DNA of 11,623 nt from Poronia punctata (lineage: Eukaryota > Ascomycota > Sordariomycetes > Xylariales > Xylariaceae): assembly GCA_022579005.1 (NCBI GenBank), contig MU401999.1, forward strand, positions 1 to 11,623, read 5' to 3'. Below, piece after piece: positions 1-9,427 of the stretch (position 1 is the first letter of the stretch; each line of letters starts with the position of its first letter). A model generated the notes under the pieces. The model ran no database searches and was not told the origin of the DNA. It was given only the letters and a program-made list of their open reading frames with translations. Both the position numbers and the translations under genes were made by a program.

Positions 1-1640
1 ATTAATTAGTTTTTATTATATTTTATATTAATAACTTTTTAGTTATTTATAATAAACTAAATAAGTATAAAGCAGCTTTAATTATTTAAAAAATTTAAAA
101 ACGCTATAAAATTAAAAACTAAAAAAATATTATATAGTTTTTTAAAATATATATTATTTAAAATAAATAAAAATAACATTTTTTTTACTTTATAATTAAT
201 ATATTAAAAAGTAGCTAAGCGCTTTTACTAAGCTAATTTAAGCTAAATATTAATTATTTTTTTGCTATATAAAAAACTTATAAAATTTAAAAGTACTATA
301 ATTATAAAAAAATTAAAGCATATTAAAAATAAGTTAAGTTAATTCTTTATATAGTAATTATAACTAAGCTAAATATAGTATATGCAGCTTTATTACTATT
401 GCACTTTTTTATAAACTTTAAACTAAATTATTATAAAGCTATAAACTAAGTAATTTAATACTTATTTATAATATATACTTTAAAAATAGTAATAAATAGT
501 GCGCTAAACGCTATATAAGCTTTAGTTATTATAAGTAATATATTATTTATAAATAATAAGAAAATATAATACTTAACTTATAAATATTTAATAAACCTTT
601 AAAGTAGCTTTATTATATAAAAAGCATATTAATAATTTATTATTTTTATATTAATAATTAAAGCAAAACAAATTATTTTAAAAGCTATAGTATAAAAGCT
701 TATAGTAATTAAATGCTTATTAAAAAAGCTATATTTAAACTTTAAACAAAATTAAATAATCTATTATAATAATACTTAAGCTATTAAGCTTATAATAAGC
801 AATTAAAAAAACTTAGCACTTAATTATAATATATAAATATATAAAATATATAAGTTTAATATAAATATTTTTAAAAAAACTTTTAAAGTTAAGTATATTT
901 TAATTAAAAATATATTAATAAATAGTTTAATTAAAAAGCTTTTTTATACTACATTTAAATACTTTTATATATTACTTAATTTATAATATATTAAAGTACT
1001 TAGTTAAAATATATATAATATATATAAATAGCATATAATATAAAATATAAAGCAAAACAAATTAGTAAGTATATATAAGCTAAATAATAAATATATTATA
1101 AAATATAAAGAAAACGTAATAAAAATAAGTTATATTAATACTATTTAATTTTAAATAATTTTTAAAGCTAAACTAGCTACTAATACTTTAAATTAATAAC
1201 TTTTAAGTTAACTACTTATTTTAAATTTTTTTTAAATATATTACTATTTTTATTAAAGTTTTAATTTAATAAACGTTAAATAAACTAAATAGTGCTATAA
1301 AGCTTACTAATATGCTAATATATAGTTAGTAAGTATAATAAATATATAAAAAAAAATACTTATAATATTATTTTAAAGCTTTTTAATTTACTTAAAATAT
1401 AAAGCTTTATAAAAGTAGCAAGTAAAGTTATATAATTTAAGTTTGCTATATAATTTAAATTAGTATAAAATAATAAAGTATATATAAAAAATACTTATAT
1501 TAGTTTATAATTATAATAACTTTAATAATAAAAATATTAAGTATAAAAACTAACTTTAGTAACTTTAAAATAGCTAATGCTAACTTTATAGCAATTATTA
1601 AAAGTAATAAAAAAATAGCAAATATAATTAAAAAAGCGCT
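1..1640. other. AT-rich stretch with no recognised gene
   Basis: I read much of this stretch on the + strand and found no frame with a family motif that I could defend; stops occur at about the rate expected from base composition. It is presumably more mutated repeat DNA, because its surviving C and G sit in the same contexts (mostly AGCT, ACT, AGT) as the retroelement downstream. It could be a decayed DNA transposon, or the 5' part of the element whose pol lies at 4.7-7.9 kb. I read the minus strand only lightly, so a relic there is not excluded. Confidence 0.5.
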
Positions 1641-1692
1641 TAGTACTAGCAACGTAATTTATAAAATAATAACAAAATAAGCAGCAAAAGAA

Positions 1693-1860
1693 AAGCGCTA
1701 TTAGTACTTAAAATAAGCTTTAAAGCTAAAAAGTATAAAAGTATTAAGCTAAAAACTTAAAGAAAAGCAAAGAAAAAAGCGCTATTAGTACTTAAAATAA
1801 GCTTTAAAGCTAAAAAGTATAAAAGTATTAAGCTAAAAACTTAAAAAAAGCAAAAAAAAA
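1693..1860 (+). repeat. 84-bp direct tandem duplication, two copies
   Basis: Copy 1 is 1693-1776 and copy 2 is 1777-1860. The first 69 bases of each copy are identical (1693-1761 and 1777-1845). The last 15 differ by one single-base length change in an A-run and two G/A differences, at positions where copy 1 still has GpA. The period is 84 bases, exactly 28 codons, so the duplication keeps the reading frame of the possible charged ORF around it. Both copies begin at an AAGCGCTA block. Either the duplication happened after most of the mutation, or both copies were driven to the same end state because every susceptible base was hit. Confidence 0.95.
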
Positions 1861-2520
1861 GCTTTTATTAAAAAAGTAAGTATAAAGGTTTTTTAGTATT
1901 ATAATAAGTGGCTTAATAACTTTAACTAAAAAATTAACTACTTTAAATATAAAAACTTAAAAAAAAAAGCAGTAGTAATTAAAATAAAAGTAAAGTTAAA
2001 ATTACTAAGGAAAAACTTAAAAATAAGCATTTAGCAATAAGCCAAAAGCAAAAGCGCAAAAAACACTAAAAAGCAAGAACTAAAAGCAATACTAAAACTT
2101 AAAAAGCAAAAAGCAAAGCAAAGCGTAAAAAGTAAAAGTTATTTTAAATCTTTTTAAAAAATAAAAAAAAATAAAAGCTTATATAACACTTTTATTAAAA
2201 ATAAAGTTTCATTTATTAAAGCTTATAAATATAACTAAAAAAGTAATATAAAAACTAATAAAAAAAGTAAAAGTAGTAATTAAAAAAGTAATAAAGCAAT
2301 TAATATAAAAAAAAAGCAATAATAGCTTTTTTTATATAAAAAACTTAGTAAAATTGTATTTATAATATATAAAAGTTAGAAAAATATAAATATAATTATA
2401 TAATAAAAAGTATATATAAGTAATTTATTTAAATTTAAAAGCTTTATAAAATTAAAACTAAAAAGCAATTTTGTTTTAAAAGTAATAAATAGCGTTTATT
2501 TAGTACGCTACTTAATAAGC

Positions 2521-2567
2521 TAAAATAGCAATAATATATATATAAGCGCTAGTAAAATAGCAATAAT
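2521..2567. repeat. 15-bp direct repeat pair
   Basis: The sequence TAAAATAGCAATAAT occurs at 2521-2535 and again at 2553-2567, 32 bases apart, separated by a TA-rich spacer with an AGCGCT palindrome. It lies in the purine-rich stretch. In DNA of this composition short repeats are common, so this may be chance or the trace of an older degenerate repeat. Confidence 0.5.
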
Positions 2568-3250
2568 AAGCAATATAATAAGCAAAATTAAAATTAAAAT
2601 AAAACATATAAAAATAAAAAAAGCATAAAGTATAAAAGCAAAAGTAAGCTAAAACTATTTTAAACTAATATATAAAAATAAAAAATAGGTTAATATAAAA
2701 AGAATATAGCATAAGCTAAATAAAACAAAAAAAAATAAAAGAAATATAAACGCTATTACTTAATGCTACTATATATACTTATTAAAGTTATAAAAATATA
2801 AAAAAATAAAAGCTTTAAGCAAAAAAAGCTTAAAGTTAATAACATATATATAATAAAAGCGTTAAAAAGTAGGTAGCTTATATATATAAGTTATTTAAAA
2901 AGTAAAAGGTTAAAAAAAGCTTATAATATAGGTAAAAAAAGTTTACTTTTTATATTTATAAAAAGTAACGTATAATTAGCTAGTATAGCTAGTATAAAAA
3001 TAAATTAAAATAAATAAATAATAAATAAACTATTTTTTAATTAAGCTATAGTAACTAGTAGTTAAAATATTAATTTAAATTAAAAAATTAGTACTTAGCA
3101 AAAAACACTTTTAGTAATTAAAAAATATAAGTATATAAAAAAAAACTACTATATAAGTACAAAGTACTTTAAGCGCTAAGTATATATAAACCTAATTAAA
3201 AGTACTTATAAAAGTACACCTAATTAAAGTATAAGTATTATATAATTAAG

Positions 3251-3660
3251 CAAAAAAATTTAAAGTACTTAAAAACTTTTTAAAAGGAAAAGTATAAGGT
3301 TTATATTTAATAAAGTATAAAGTATAAGCAATAAAATTTAATTATATAATAAGCAATTAAATAAAGTACTAAGTATACGTTTTTTTAAAAGTTTTATAAA
3401 ACTTTTAGCTAAATATAACTATAAAAGCTAAAAGTGCTAATTACTTTAAGCTACTTTTTTTATACTTATTTTACTTACTATACTAGTAAAAAAAAATATA
3501 GTTATACTTAGTTTGCTATGTTTAAATTGAATTTTAAAATTAAGTTTTATTTTTATATCTTTTTATATTATAAAAGTTAAAAAAGCTTTATTATAATATT
3601 TAAACTATTTAATTTAAATAAAAAGTATATAATAAATAATAAGTTTATTTTAAAAATAAT
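3251..3660. other. AT-rich stretch with no recognised gene
   Basis: No frame here is stop-poor for more than a few dozen codons and I recognise no motif. Just before it, at about 3190-3240, a CCTAATTAAA-containing unit is present twice in imperfect form. One of only two TGA trinucleotides I found on this strand is at 3528-3530. Confidence 0.45.
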
Positions 3661-4023
3661 TAAATAGTTACTATTAAAGTAAAAAGGCGTTTAGCATATA
3701 TTAGCAAATTAAGCTATAATTAATTTAATATTAAAAAAATAAACAAAGTTTATTTTAAAAAATATAATATATAGAGCGTATTAATTAAAAAATTAACTAC
3801 GCGCTTTATAAATTACGCTATAATTATTTAAAGTTTGTTAATAACAAGATTATATATAATAACTAATAAAAAAAAGGTTTATATACTTAATATAAAGCAT
3901 ATGCGCTATATAGCACTAAATAAAAACACTTTTAAGTTATTTAAAAATTATAACGTTAAAAATAAAGCTAAAATAAAAAATATGCAATATTAAAAAAGTA
4001 AAAAGTATAAAGCACATTTTATT
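3661..4023 (+). pseudogene. stop-poor degenerate ORF upstream of pol (unrecognised)
   Basis: In the frame starting at 3661 only five stops (about 3661, 3721, 3772, 3829 and 3991, all TAA or TAG) interrupt some 120 codons, and 3832-3990 is completely open for 53 codons with an internal ATG at 3901. At this base composition about 8% of codons should be stops, so an open run of that length has a chance of roughly 1%. The peptide is mixed rather than Lys-only, with Thr, Arg, Tyr, Met, Asn and His, which is how mutated coding sequence looks elsewhere in this window. It shares its phase with the reverse transcriptase core about 870 bases downstream, so it may belong to the same polyprotein (gag or a protease-proximal part). 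I see no zinc knuckle and no protease signature, and I cannot name it. Confidence 0.4.
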
Positions 4024-4640
4024 TACTGCTTAATTAAGCAGCAAGCATAATTTACTTTATAGCTTATATAGTTAAAGCGTAAGTTAAACTGCTTAACTAA
4101 TATATAATTAAAATAAATATAAGTATTATTTAACTATAAAAGTTAAGCAACGCGCACTTATAAACTAGTTATATATATATATTAATTAATTTTATATGTT
4201 TAATATATATACTAGCTATGCTAATTTTAGCACCGTTTTTTACTTTTTACTTTGCTAAATATAATTAACACAATCTATTAAAAGTATTAAGCAGCTTATA
4301 TAGCTAGTTTTTAAATAGTTAACGCTTAAAAGATTAAAAAAAACCTTTAAGCAAATATTTTATATAATATATAAAAAATAAAAAGTATTAAAGGTTTTAA
4401 TATTATAGCTAAAAATAAGTTAGCTAAGTATACTATTAAATATAGCTTTTATTTAATAGTTTTATAGTAAATACTAAAAAATAAATTTTAAAAGTTTGCT
4501 AAAAATATATTTAATAGTTAAGTAGCGTACGTTACTAACTTAATACGTATAAGTATTAGTTTTAAAAAAAAGTTACTATTTTTTAAAATTTTTAATAAGC
4601 TTAGTATTAAAAATAAAACTAATTTATTTATATATTTTAA
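4024..4640 (+). other. expected gag/protease-to-RT interval, unresolved
   Basis: In Ty3/gypsy elements the aspartic protease lies between gag and reverse transcriptase, so it should fall in or near this interval. I could not find a convincing D-S/T-G core in any frame; one candidate around 4440-4500 keeps an Asn-Ser step but not the following Gly, and I do not call it. The Asp codon would be expected to have become Asn here. The frame changes repeatedly and stops are frequent. Confidence 0.35.
4026..4041. repeat. 16-bp perfect palindrome
   Basis: CTGCTTAATTAAGCAG is its own reverse complement with no loop. It contains two CA/TG steps that escaped mutation. It may be chance; a palindrome is mutated symmetrically by a two-strand process, so some enrichment of palindromes is expected in this kind of DNA. 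Confidence 0.7.
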
Positions 4641-4689
4641 AGCATTTTAGCATATATATTTTAAGCTATTAATAAAAAGATTATTAGTG

Positions 4690-5460
4690 CTAAAAAATTA
4701 TAATATATAATAAACTTAATAAAAAGGGCATAAGTGTTATTTAGTTTAATTTACCTTATTATAAAGGCTTAATAGTAAGTGCTTAAAAAGTACTTTAAAA
4801 AAGCTTTTTAAATAAGCTATATATAGCACTTAAAAGCAAACATAAAAGCTTTTATTTTATTTATACTAAAAAGAAATTATTAAGCTTTATATTAATTATA
4901 AAGGCTTAAACAAAATAACTAAAAAAAAAAGTATTTTTCTATTTTTTATATTAAAAGTAATAAATAAGCTAAAGTTAATAAAAATCTTTTTAAAGCTAAA
5001 CTTTAAAAATATTTATTATTATATTTAAATTAAATGTAGTAATAAGTAAAAAACCGCTTTTTAAATAAAATATAAACATTTTAAGTATATAGTTATGTTT
5101 TTTAAACTAACTAATACTTTTATAGCTTTTTAGGCCTATATATATAAAGTATTAGCTAAACTAATAAATTATATTTATATAGTCTATTTAAATAATATTA
5201 TAGGGTTTTTTTTAAAGCACTTTTAATTAGTTTATAAGCTATTAGCAAAATATTAACTATTTATAAAGCTATTAAAGTATAAATTGTTTAAAACTAAAAT
5301 AAAGTTTTTAAAGTTTATTATTATAACTAAAAAAACAAATTTTGCTTTTAAAAAGTTGCTACTTTTTAAAAATAAAAAGTACTAACTTTAATATATAATA
5401 TATAAGTATTTTTAAAGTTTATAAACTTTTATAAAAAGTTTATAATTAAATATATAAACG
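4690..5460 (+). pseudogene. pol: reverse transcriptase domain of pol, inactivated
   Basis: The enzyme would have copied the element's RNA into cDNA. Fingers: at 4710-4754 the codons match the conserved I-D-L-I-E-G-A and G-P-I-Y motifs, and at 4848-4874 a stretch reading AFILFILKK matches A-P-x-L-F-V-P-K-K. After a one-base shift, 4885-4920 reads LYINYKGLNKIT, the L-C-V-D-Y-R-x-L-N motif with Cys to Tyr, Asp to Asn and Arg to Lys. Palm: W-K-T-A-F at 5047-5061 (Trp now TAA), Y-G-H-F-E-Y at 5071-5088, and the M-P-F-G-L-T-N-A-P-x-x-F-Q block at 5095-5133 with Gln now TAG. The catalytic Y-L-D-D is at 5185-5196 and reads YLNN (both GAT to AAT). Then FLKFI at 5308-5322 and, in another phase, FLKFINFYKKFI at 5409-5444, the F-L-G-F-x-N-F-Y-R-R-F-I motif of the thumb/connection. 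Identification is secure; the gene is dead. Confidence 0.95.
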
Positions 5461-5529
5461 TTACTATACTAATTATAGCAATTTTAAAAAGTTATACTTT
5501 GCTAAGCTATATGTTTAAATAAACTTTAA

Positions 5530-5985
5530 AAGTAAACTAAGCATTTAAAAATATAAAAAAAGCCTTTATGTTAACAACTATTTTTTATTATTAAAATAGC
5601 TATTTAAATATTAAAGTAAAAATAAATATATTAATAAAAGTAATATTAAAAATATTATTGCAGCTTTATAAAAAAATATAAAAACTAGTTACTTACTAGT
5701 TATAAAAGCTTATAAATATAGAAATTAAATAAGCAATAAGCTAGTAAAAGCTTTTAATAATTATAAAAAGCTATAAATATTAGCAGCAATAGTTTAAAAA
5801 AACAAATAAATGTTTTATAATATAAATAAATTATATAGCTTTAAAAAGCGTAATTAACTTATTAGCGCAAGACTTTTTAAAAAAGCTTACTTATTAAGTA
5901 TATAAGCTAGCATAGTTTAATTTTAATATAAAATATTAATTAAATATATTAAACTTAGTAAATAAAATATTAAAAAAGCTAAATT
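5530..5985 (+). pseudogene. pol: RNase H domain of pol, inactivated
   Basis: This domain would have removed RNA from the RNA:DNA hybrid. The start follows the family pattern: AFKNIKKAF at 5540-5566 corresponds to the A-F-x-x-L-K-x-A-F helix, followed by the T-A-P-I-L-x-x-F/W-D segment. At 5619-5633 the codons AAA ATA AAT ATA TTA stand where the family has E-T-D-A-S, each explained by G-to-A or C-to-T, so the catalytic Asp is now Asn. The C-terminal end is visible at about 5905-5981 in another phase: FNFNIKY matches F-D-F-x-I-x-Y/H-R-P-G, and NLVNKILKKL matches N-x-V-A-D-A-L-S-R-L, again Asp to Asn and Ser to Lys-like change. The middle (5670-5850) is too decayed for me to place the other catalytic residues. 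At least one frame change lies inside. Confidence 0.82.
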
Positions 5986-6639
5986 ATATAGCTTAGAAGA
6001 TTTAGTATAAAAATATAATATTAATACTAAAAAAGCGCTTTAACTAGTTAGCAAGCTATTATAAAAAATATAGCAATTATTAGCAAAAGTCTTATTTAAA
6101 AAGAACAAAGTAAAATATTAGCTTATACTATTAAAGTAGCTTAAAAAGGTTTATTAAAGTTATACTTATTAGCTTATTTAATAATAAAAATATAAATTAT
6201 AAACTTATAAGCTTATAAAGCGCTAAACTTTTATTATATAATTATAAATAACTTTTAAAAGTAAAAAAGTAAAAAGTACTAATATATATATTTAACTTAT
6301 ATATTATATACTATATAAATAATAATAATAACTTATTTAATAAACGCTATTATTAAAAGTATAAAAAAAAGCTAAAGCTATTATTTATAACTAATATATT
6401 TTATATACTAAAGCTAAAAATTTAGCTTAAAGCAAAATAGGTTTTTAACTAGCAGCTTTAATGCAGTTTTATAAAATAGCTTATAAGCTATAAGCTAAAA
6501 ACTTTACTTTTATAAAGCTAGCAGAATTTATATACTATAAAGCTAAAATATATAAAAAGTATTATATTAATAAAAAAAGTATATTATATTTTAAAAAGTA
6601 GCTAGTAATTTTAGCTTAAAAAGCTTTAATAAAGTAACT
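5986..6639 (+). other. RNase H to integrase linker, no domain recognised
   Basis: About 650 bases separate the D-A-L-S-R-L-like end of RNase H from the zinc-binding region of integrase. Fungal chromoviruses carry a poorly conserved spacer here, so the lack of motifs is not odd, and the length fits a normal pol. I see no insertion or repeat boundary within it. Residual C and G are in the typical ApC/GpC and GpT/GpC contexts, and the hand counts quoted for the window come mostly from this interval. Confidence 0.6.
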
Positions 6640-7590
6640 AATATATTAATATTATAATAACTTAAAAGCTAAGCATATTAAAAAAAATAGTTAAGTTATT
6701 ATAGTATAAGTTTTATTAAAAAAGCTTAAAATAAAACGTTTAAAAAAATGTTACTAGCTATATATAATATAAAAAAGCTTTAAAGTTAAAGTATAAGCTT
6801 TATAAAAAGCTTTAGTTATTAATTTTATTAAAATAGCTTTTTTAAAAAATTAGCTTAAGTTTTATTATAAAACTACTTTTATATATAAAAGCAAATAATA
6901 ACGTTTATAATATAATTTTAATTATTATAAACTAGTTTATAAAAATAATATTATTTATTTTTATATAAAAAATGCTTAATACTACTAAGCTTATAGTAAT
7001 TATATATTATAAAATAAACTACTAATATAAGTTTTTAAAAAGATTATAAGTAATAAAAATAAACTTATTATAAACAAATTTTAAAAAAAGATTTATAAAG
7101 TATAAAAAGTATATTAGTAGCTATTTATTATATAGCACTTTTAAATTAATAGCTAAATAAAATAACTATATTAAACTTTAAAAAAGTATTTTAGTATTTT
7201 TTTTAATAATAAGCTAAATAGCTAAGTTAAAATATTAGCAAATACTAAGTTTATATATAATAATAGCTAATATGCTACTATAAGCAATTTATTATTTAAA
7301 GCGTTATATAAATACTACTTAAAAAATATTAAATATATATTAAAACAGCTTTAATTTAATATTTAAAAAGTAAAGAAAAAGCTATAGCAAATAAAAGCTA
7401 TATACTATATAGTTTATAAACATTAAAAGTAAATAATAAAGTTAATATAAAAATATTATAATAAGCATTATATACTAAAAAGGTTTTAAGCAAATAACAT
7501 AATAAAGCTATTAATAATACATTTTAAGTTTAAATATAAAAAATAACTAGCTTTTATATATATTTAAGTTAAAGTTTTTAAAAAAAAGAA
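6640..7590 (+). pseudogene. pol: integrase (HHCC, DDE core, C-terminal module), inactivated
   Basis: This enzyme would have joined the cDNA to host DNA. Zinc-binding part: LKAKHI at 6662-6679 matches x-x-A-G-H-P/x-G, and NVxKNVTSY at 6735-6761 matches the D-V-x-x-Y-V-x-x-C segment with Cys now Tyr. Core: YNIILIIIN at 6906-6932 matches Y-D-x-I-L-V-V-V-D of the D-R-F-T-K motif. At 7043-7084 IISNKNKLIINKF matches I-V-S-D-R-x-x-x-F-x-S-x-F-W with the catalytic Asp now Asn (7052-7054). At 7136-7165 the codons match H-P-Q-T-D-G-Q-T-E-R, with Gln as TAA and the catalytic Glu now Lys (7160-7162). The Asn and Lys codons have exactly 35 residues between them, the D-35-E spacing. E-F-x-Y-N-N-S follows at 7247-7267. 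The C-terminal module begins at YYNKH (7454-7468) and runs to the H-P-V-F-H-like segment near 7580. The first catalytic Asp (near 6860) was not placed with certainty. Confidence 0.95.
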
Positions 7591-7689
7591 ACTTAGGTAT
7601 ACTAAATCTAGCTACTTAAAATTTACTTTTAAGTTTATAATATATTTTTTATATTATTAGTTAAGCTATAAATAAACTAATAAAAGGTT

Positions 7690-7890
7690 GCTAGCAAAAT
7701 AGCGCTATTTAAATTAAAAAATAAGCAAAAAAAATAAGTAGTAAAAAATATTATTTATTATTAAAAAAACTAAAGTAAATAAAAATACTTAATAAAATAA
7801 AAAGGCTAGCTAGTAAAATATAATATTTAAAAGCTAGCTAAATATTTAATAAATATAAGCTATTTACTAAACTAATATATAATAAAAATT
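7690..7890 (+). pseudogene. chromodomain of the chromovirus integrase, decayed
   Basis: At 7786-7836, one phase away from the integrase C-terminus, the codons read Y-L-I-K-stop-K-G-stop-L-V-K-Y-N-I-stop-K-L. This matches the chromodomain core Y-L-V-K-W-K-G-W/Y ... x-x-x-T-W-E-P residue for residue once TAA/TAG are taken as mutated Trp, AAG as mutated Glu and CTA as mutated Pro. The three Trp include aromatic-cage positions that bind methylated histone H3 tails, so all of them are now stops. A following Y-L-x-N-x-x-x-L-L-N segment fits the C-terminal helix. Chromoviruses use this domain to target heterochromatin. The upstream part (7690-7785) is placed by spacing, not by motif. Confidence 0.88.
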
Positions 7891-9414
7891 AAAAAAGTTT
7901 ATATTAAGTAAAATAATAAATAAAGTAATTATATTAGCATATAAGTACTAAAAGTTATAAAAGTATAAAACTTAGGTAATAAAAAGTAATAAGCTATTAC
8001 TAAGTAGTTAACTAAGCTATAATAATATAAAAATTAAAAACTTATATATAAAAAACTTATAATAACTTTAAACTAACTTATTAATACAAAAATAATATTA
8101 CTAAAGTAAAAAGTTAGCAAAAAAAAGGTAAATAGTAGCTAAAAAAACTAAAAATTATATTATAATATTAAAATAGCTTTAGTTAAAATTTAGTAGTATA
8201 GGTTAATAACTAATATAAATAAAAGCAATAATAAAAGTTAAAATAACTTTTTAAATAAAAAGCTTTTAGTAAACTTTATTAATGCTTAAAAAAGTTTTAA
8301 AACTTTTATTAATAAACTATTTTTAAAAATTTAGGTTTTTATTAGTAAGTTTTATAATAAGCATATATAACTAATATAAGTAAATATTAAAGTTATTAAA
8401 AAAGCTATTTTAATATTTTAAAAAAAACATAAAAACTAAGCTTTTTATAAAATATTATTAAAGTTGCTAGCTAAAAGGTTTTTTTATTAATAAAAAACTA
8501 ATAAAGTATTATCAACTAAGCTAGAAAATAAATAATAAAAAATATAAATAATAAAAGAAAAAATAATAATAGTTAATAAATATTAAATAAAAACCAATTT
8601 TTACTAAAAAGTAATATAGTATATGTTTTTATTTTTACGTAGTAAAAAAACTAGCTTTTTTTTAAAAGCAACTGCTTACTAAAAAGCTAAACTTGCTTTT
8701 TTTAAGCAAAATATATAATAGTTAACACTAGTAATAATATTATTGAATAAAGTAGCTTTTTTATTATTAGCAAAGCTAGCTTAATAGTTTTATTAAATAA
8801 TTTATATATAAATGCATATATAAATAACATTTACTATATTCTTTTAAGCTATAGTTATTAAAGCAAAAAAAAATTATATAATTAATATTTAATAAAAACT
8901 ATAAATACTAAAGAAATAAATATATAAAGTAGCAACTAATATAATCTTTTTTATAAAAAGTGTAGTTAGTATTATTAAGTTAGCAAAAGTAATAAATATA
9001 AAAGTTAAAGTATATACTTAAAGCATAATAGTAGTAAAGATTTTTACTAAATATAAAAATAATTTTTAGCTTACTATTATTAAGTTTAAAGTTTAAGTTT
9101 AAAATAGTATAGTTTAAAAATAACTAGCTAAAACTTATGTTAAAAACATAAAAATATATAAAGTTAAAGTAAAAAAACTTTAAAAGCAGCATTATAATAA
9201 CTGCTTAGTAAAATATTAATTAAAATAAGCAATACTAAAAAAACAAATTTTAAGAATAAAGTTATAAAAAAAAAAGTAAACTAATAAAAACTAAAAAAAT
9301 AAATACAAATATAGCAACAAGCTATAAGGAAATAATTTAATTAAATAAAATTAAAAGTAAGCTTAACTAGCAAATATACTTATAAATAAGAAAATTGCTA
9401 AAAACTAGCAACTT
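7891..9414 (+). other. 1.5 kb between chromodomain and polypurine tract, unexplained
   Basis: Most chromoviruses end pol shortly after the chromodomain and reach the polypurine tract soon after, so 1.5 kb here is long. I read + strand frames throughout. In the phase starting at 8281 a stretch to about 8520 reads plausibly as mutated coding sequence with many Phe, Leu, Ile and Lys, but its stop frequency (about 9%) is no lower than chance. I recognise no domain. It may be a third ORF or non-coding leader of the element, a nested insertion, or a deletion-joined piece of another repeat. One TGA (8744-8746) and one TCA (8512-8514), both almost absent elsewhere, lie here. A possible small hairpin, TTGCTT with AAGCAA, is at about 8693-8708. 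Confidence 0.4.
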
Positions 9415-9427
9415 AAAAAAGGGGCAG
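9415..9427 (+). promoter_or_regulatory. polypurine tract priming plus-strand synthesis
   Basis: AAAAAAGGGGCAG is the only run of four G in the window and sits directly before a sequence that starts TATAATAAAACAC, which is what a mutated LTR beginning with TG would look like. In LTR retrotransposons an RNase H-resistant purine tract immediately upstream of the 3' LTR primes second-strand DNA. The orientation agrees with the + strand pol upstream. The G-run is striking because GpG is otherwise nearly eliminated. Confidence 0.75.

Larger units (their letters stand above)
1641..3250 (+). pseudogene. possible decayed ORF for a highly charged protein (unrecognised)
   Basis: In the frame starting at 1861 (the same phase as the reverse transcriptase core) the + strand is purine-rich and reads as long runs of Lys with Ser, Ile, Leu and Asn. 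Stop codons are all TAA or TAG, as expected if Gln and Trp codons were mutated. Between 2041 and 2700 about 12 of 220 codons are stops, somewhat below the roughly 8% expected by composition; downstream of 2760 stops become frequent. Because GAA/GAG are converted to AAA/AAG here, many Lys were probably Glu, so the ancestor may have been an acidic or mixed-charge, coiled-coil-like protein. It could be a gag-like ORF of the downstream element, part of another transposon, or simply chance in purine-rich DNA. I recognise no domain, and the call is weak. Confidence 0.25.

Noticed and set aside
1693..1860. Tandem repeat as a CRISPR array or minisatellite
   Set aside because: There are only two adjacent copies, no spacers, and no further units.
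3832..3990. An open frame of 53 codons with an ATG at 3901, as a live small gene
   Set aside because: It is flanked by TAA in the same frame, has the same mutated base contexts as the dead element, and lies where gag/protease relics are expected, so it is better read as a relic.
4440..4500. Aspartic protease core of the element
   Set aside because: Only an Asn-Ser step is present; the following Gly and the hydrophobic context do not match in any frame.
8692..8709. Hairpin followed by T/A run as a transcription terminator
   Set aside because: Intrinsic terminators are a bacterial feature; the context is a fungal retroelement relic and short AT-rich hairpins arise often by chance.
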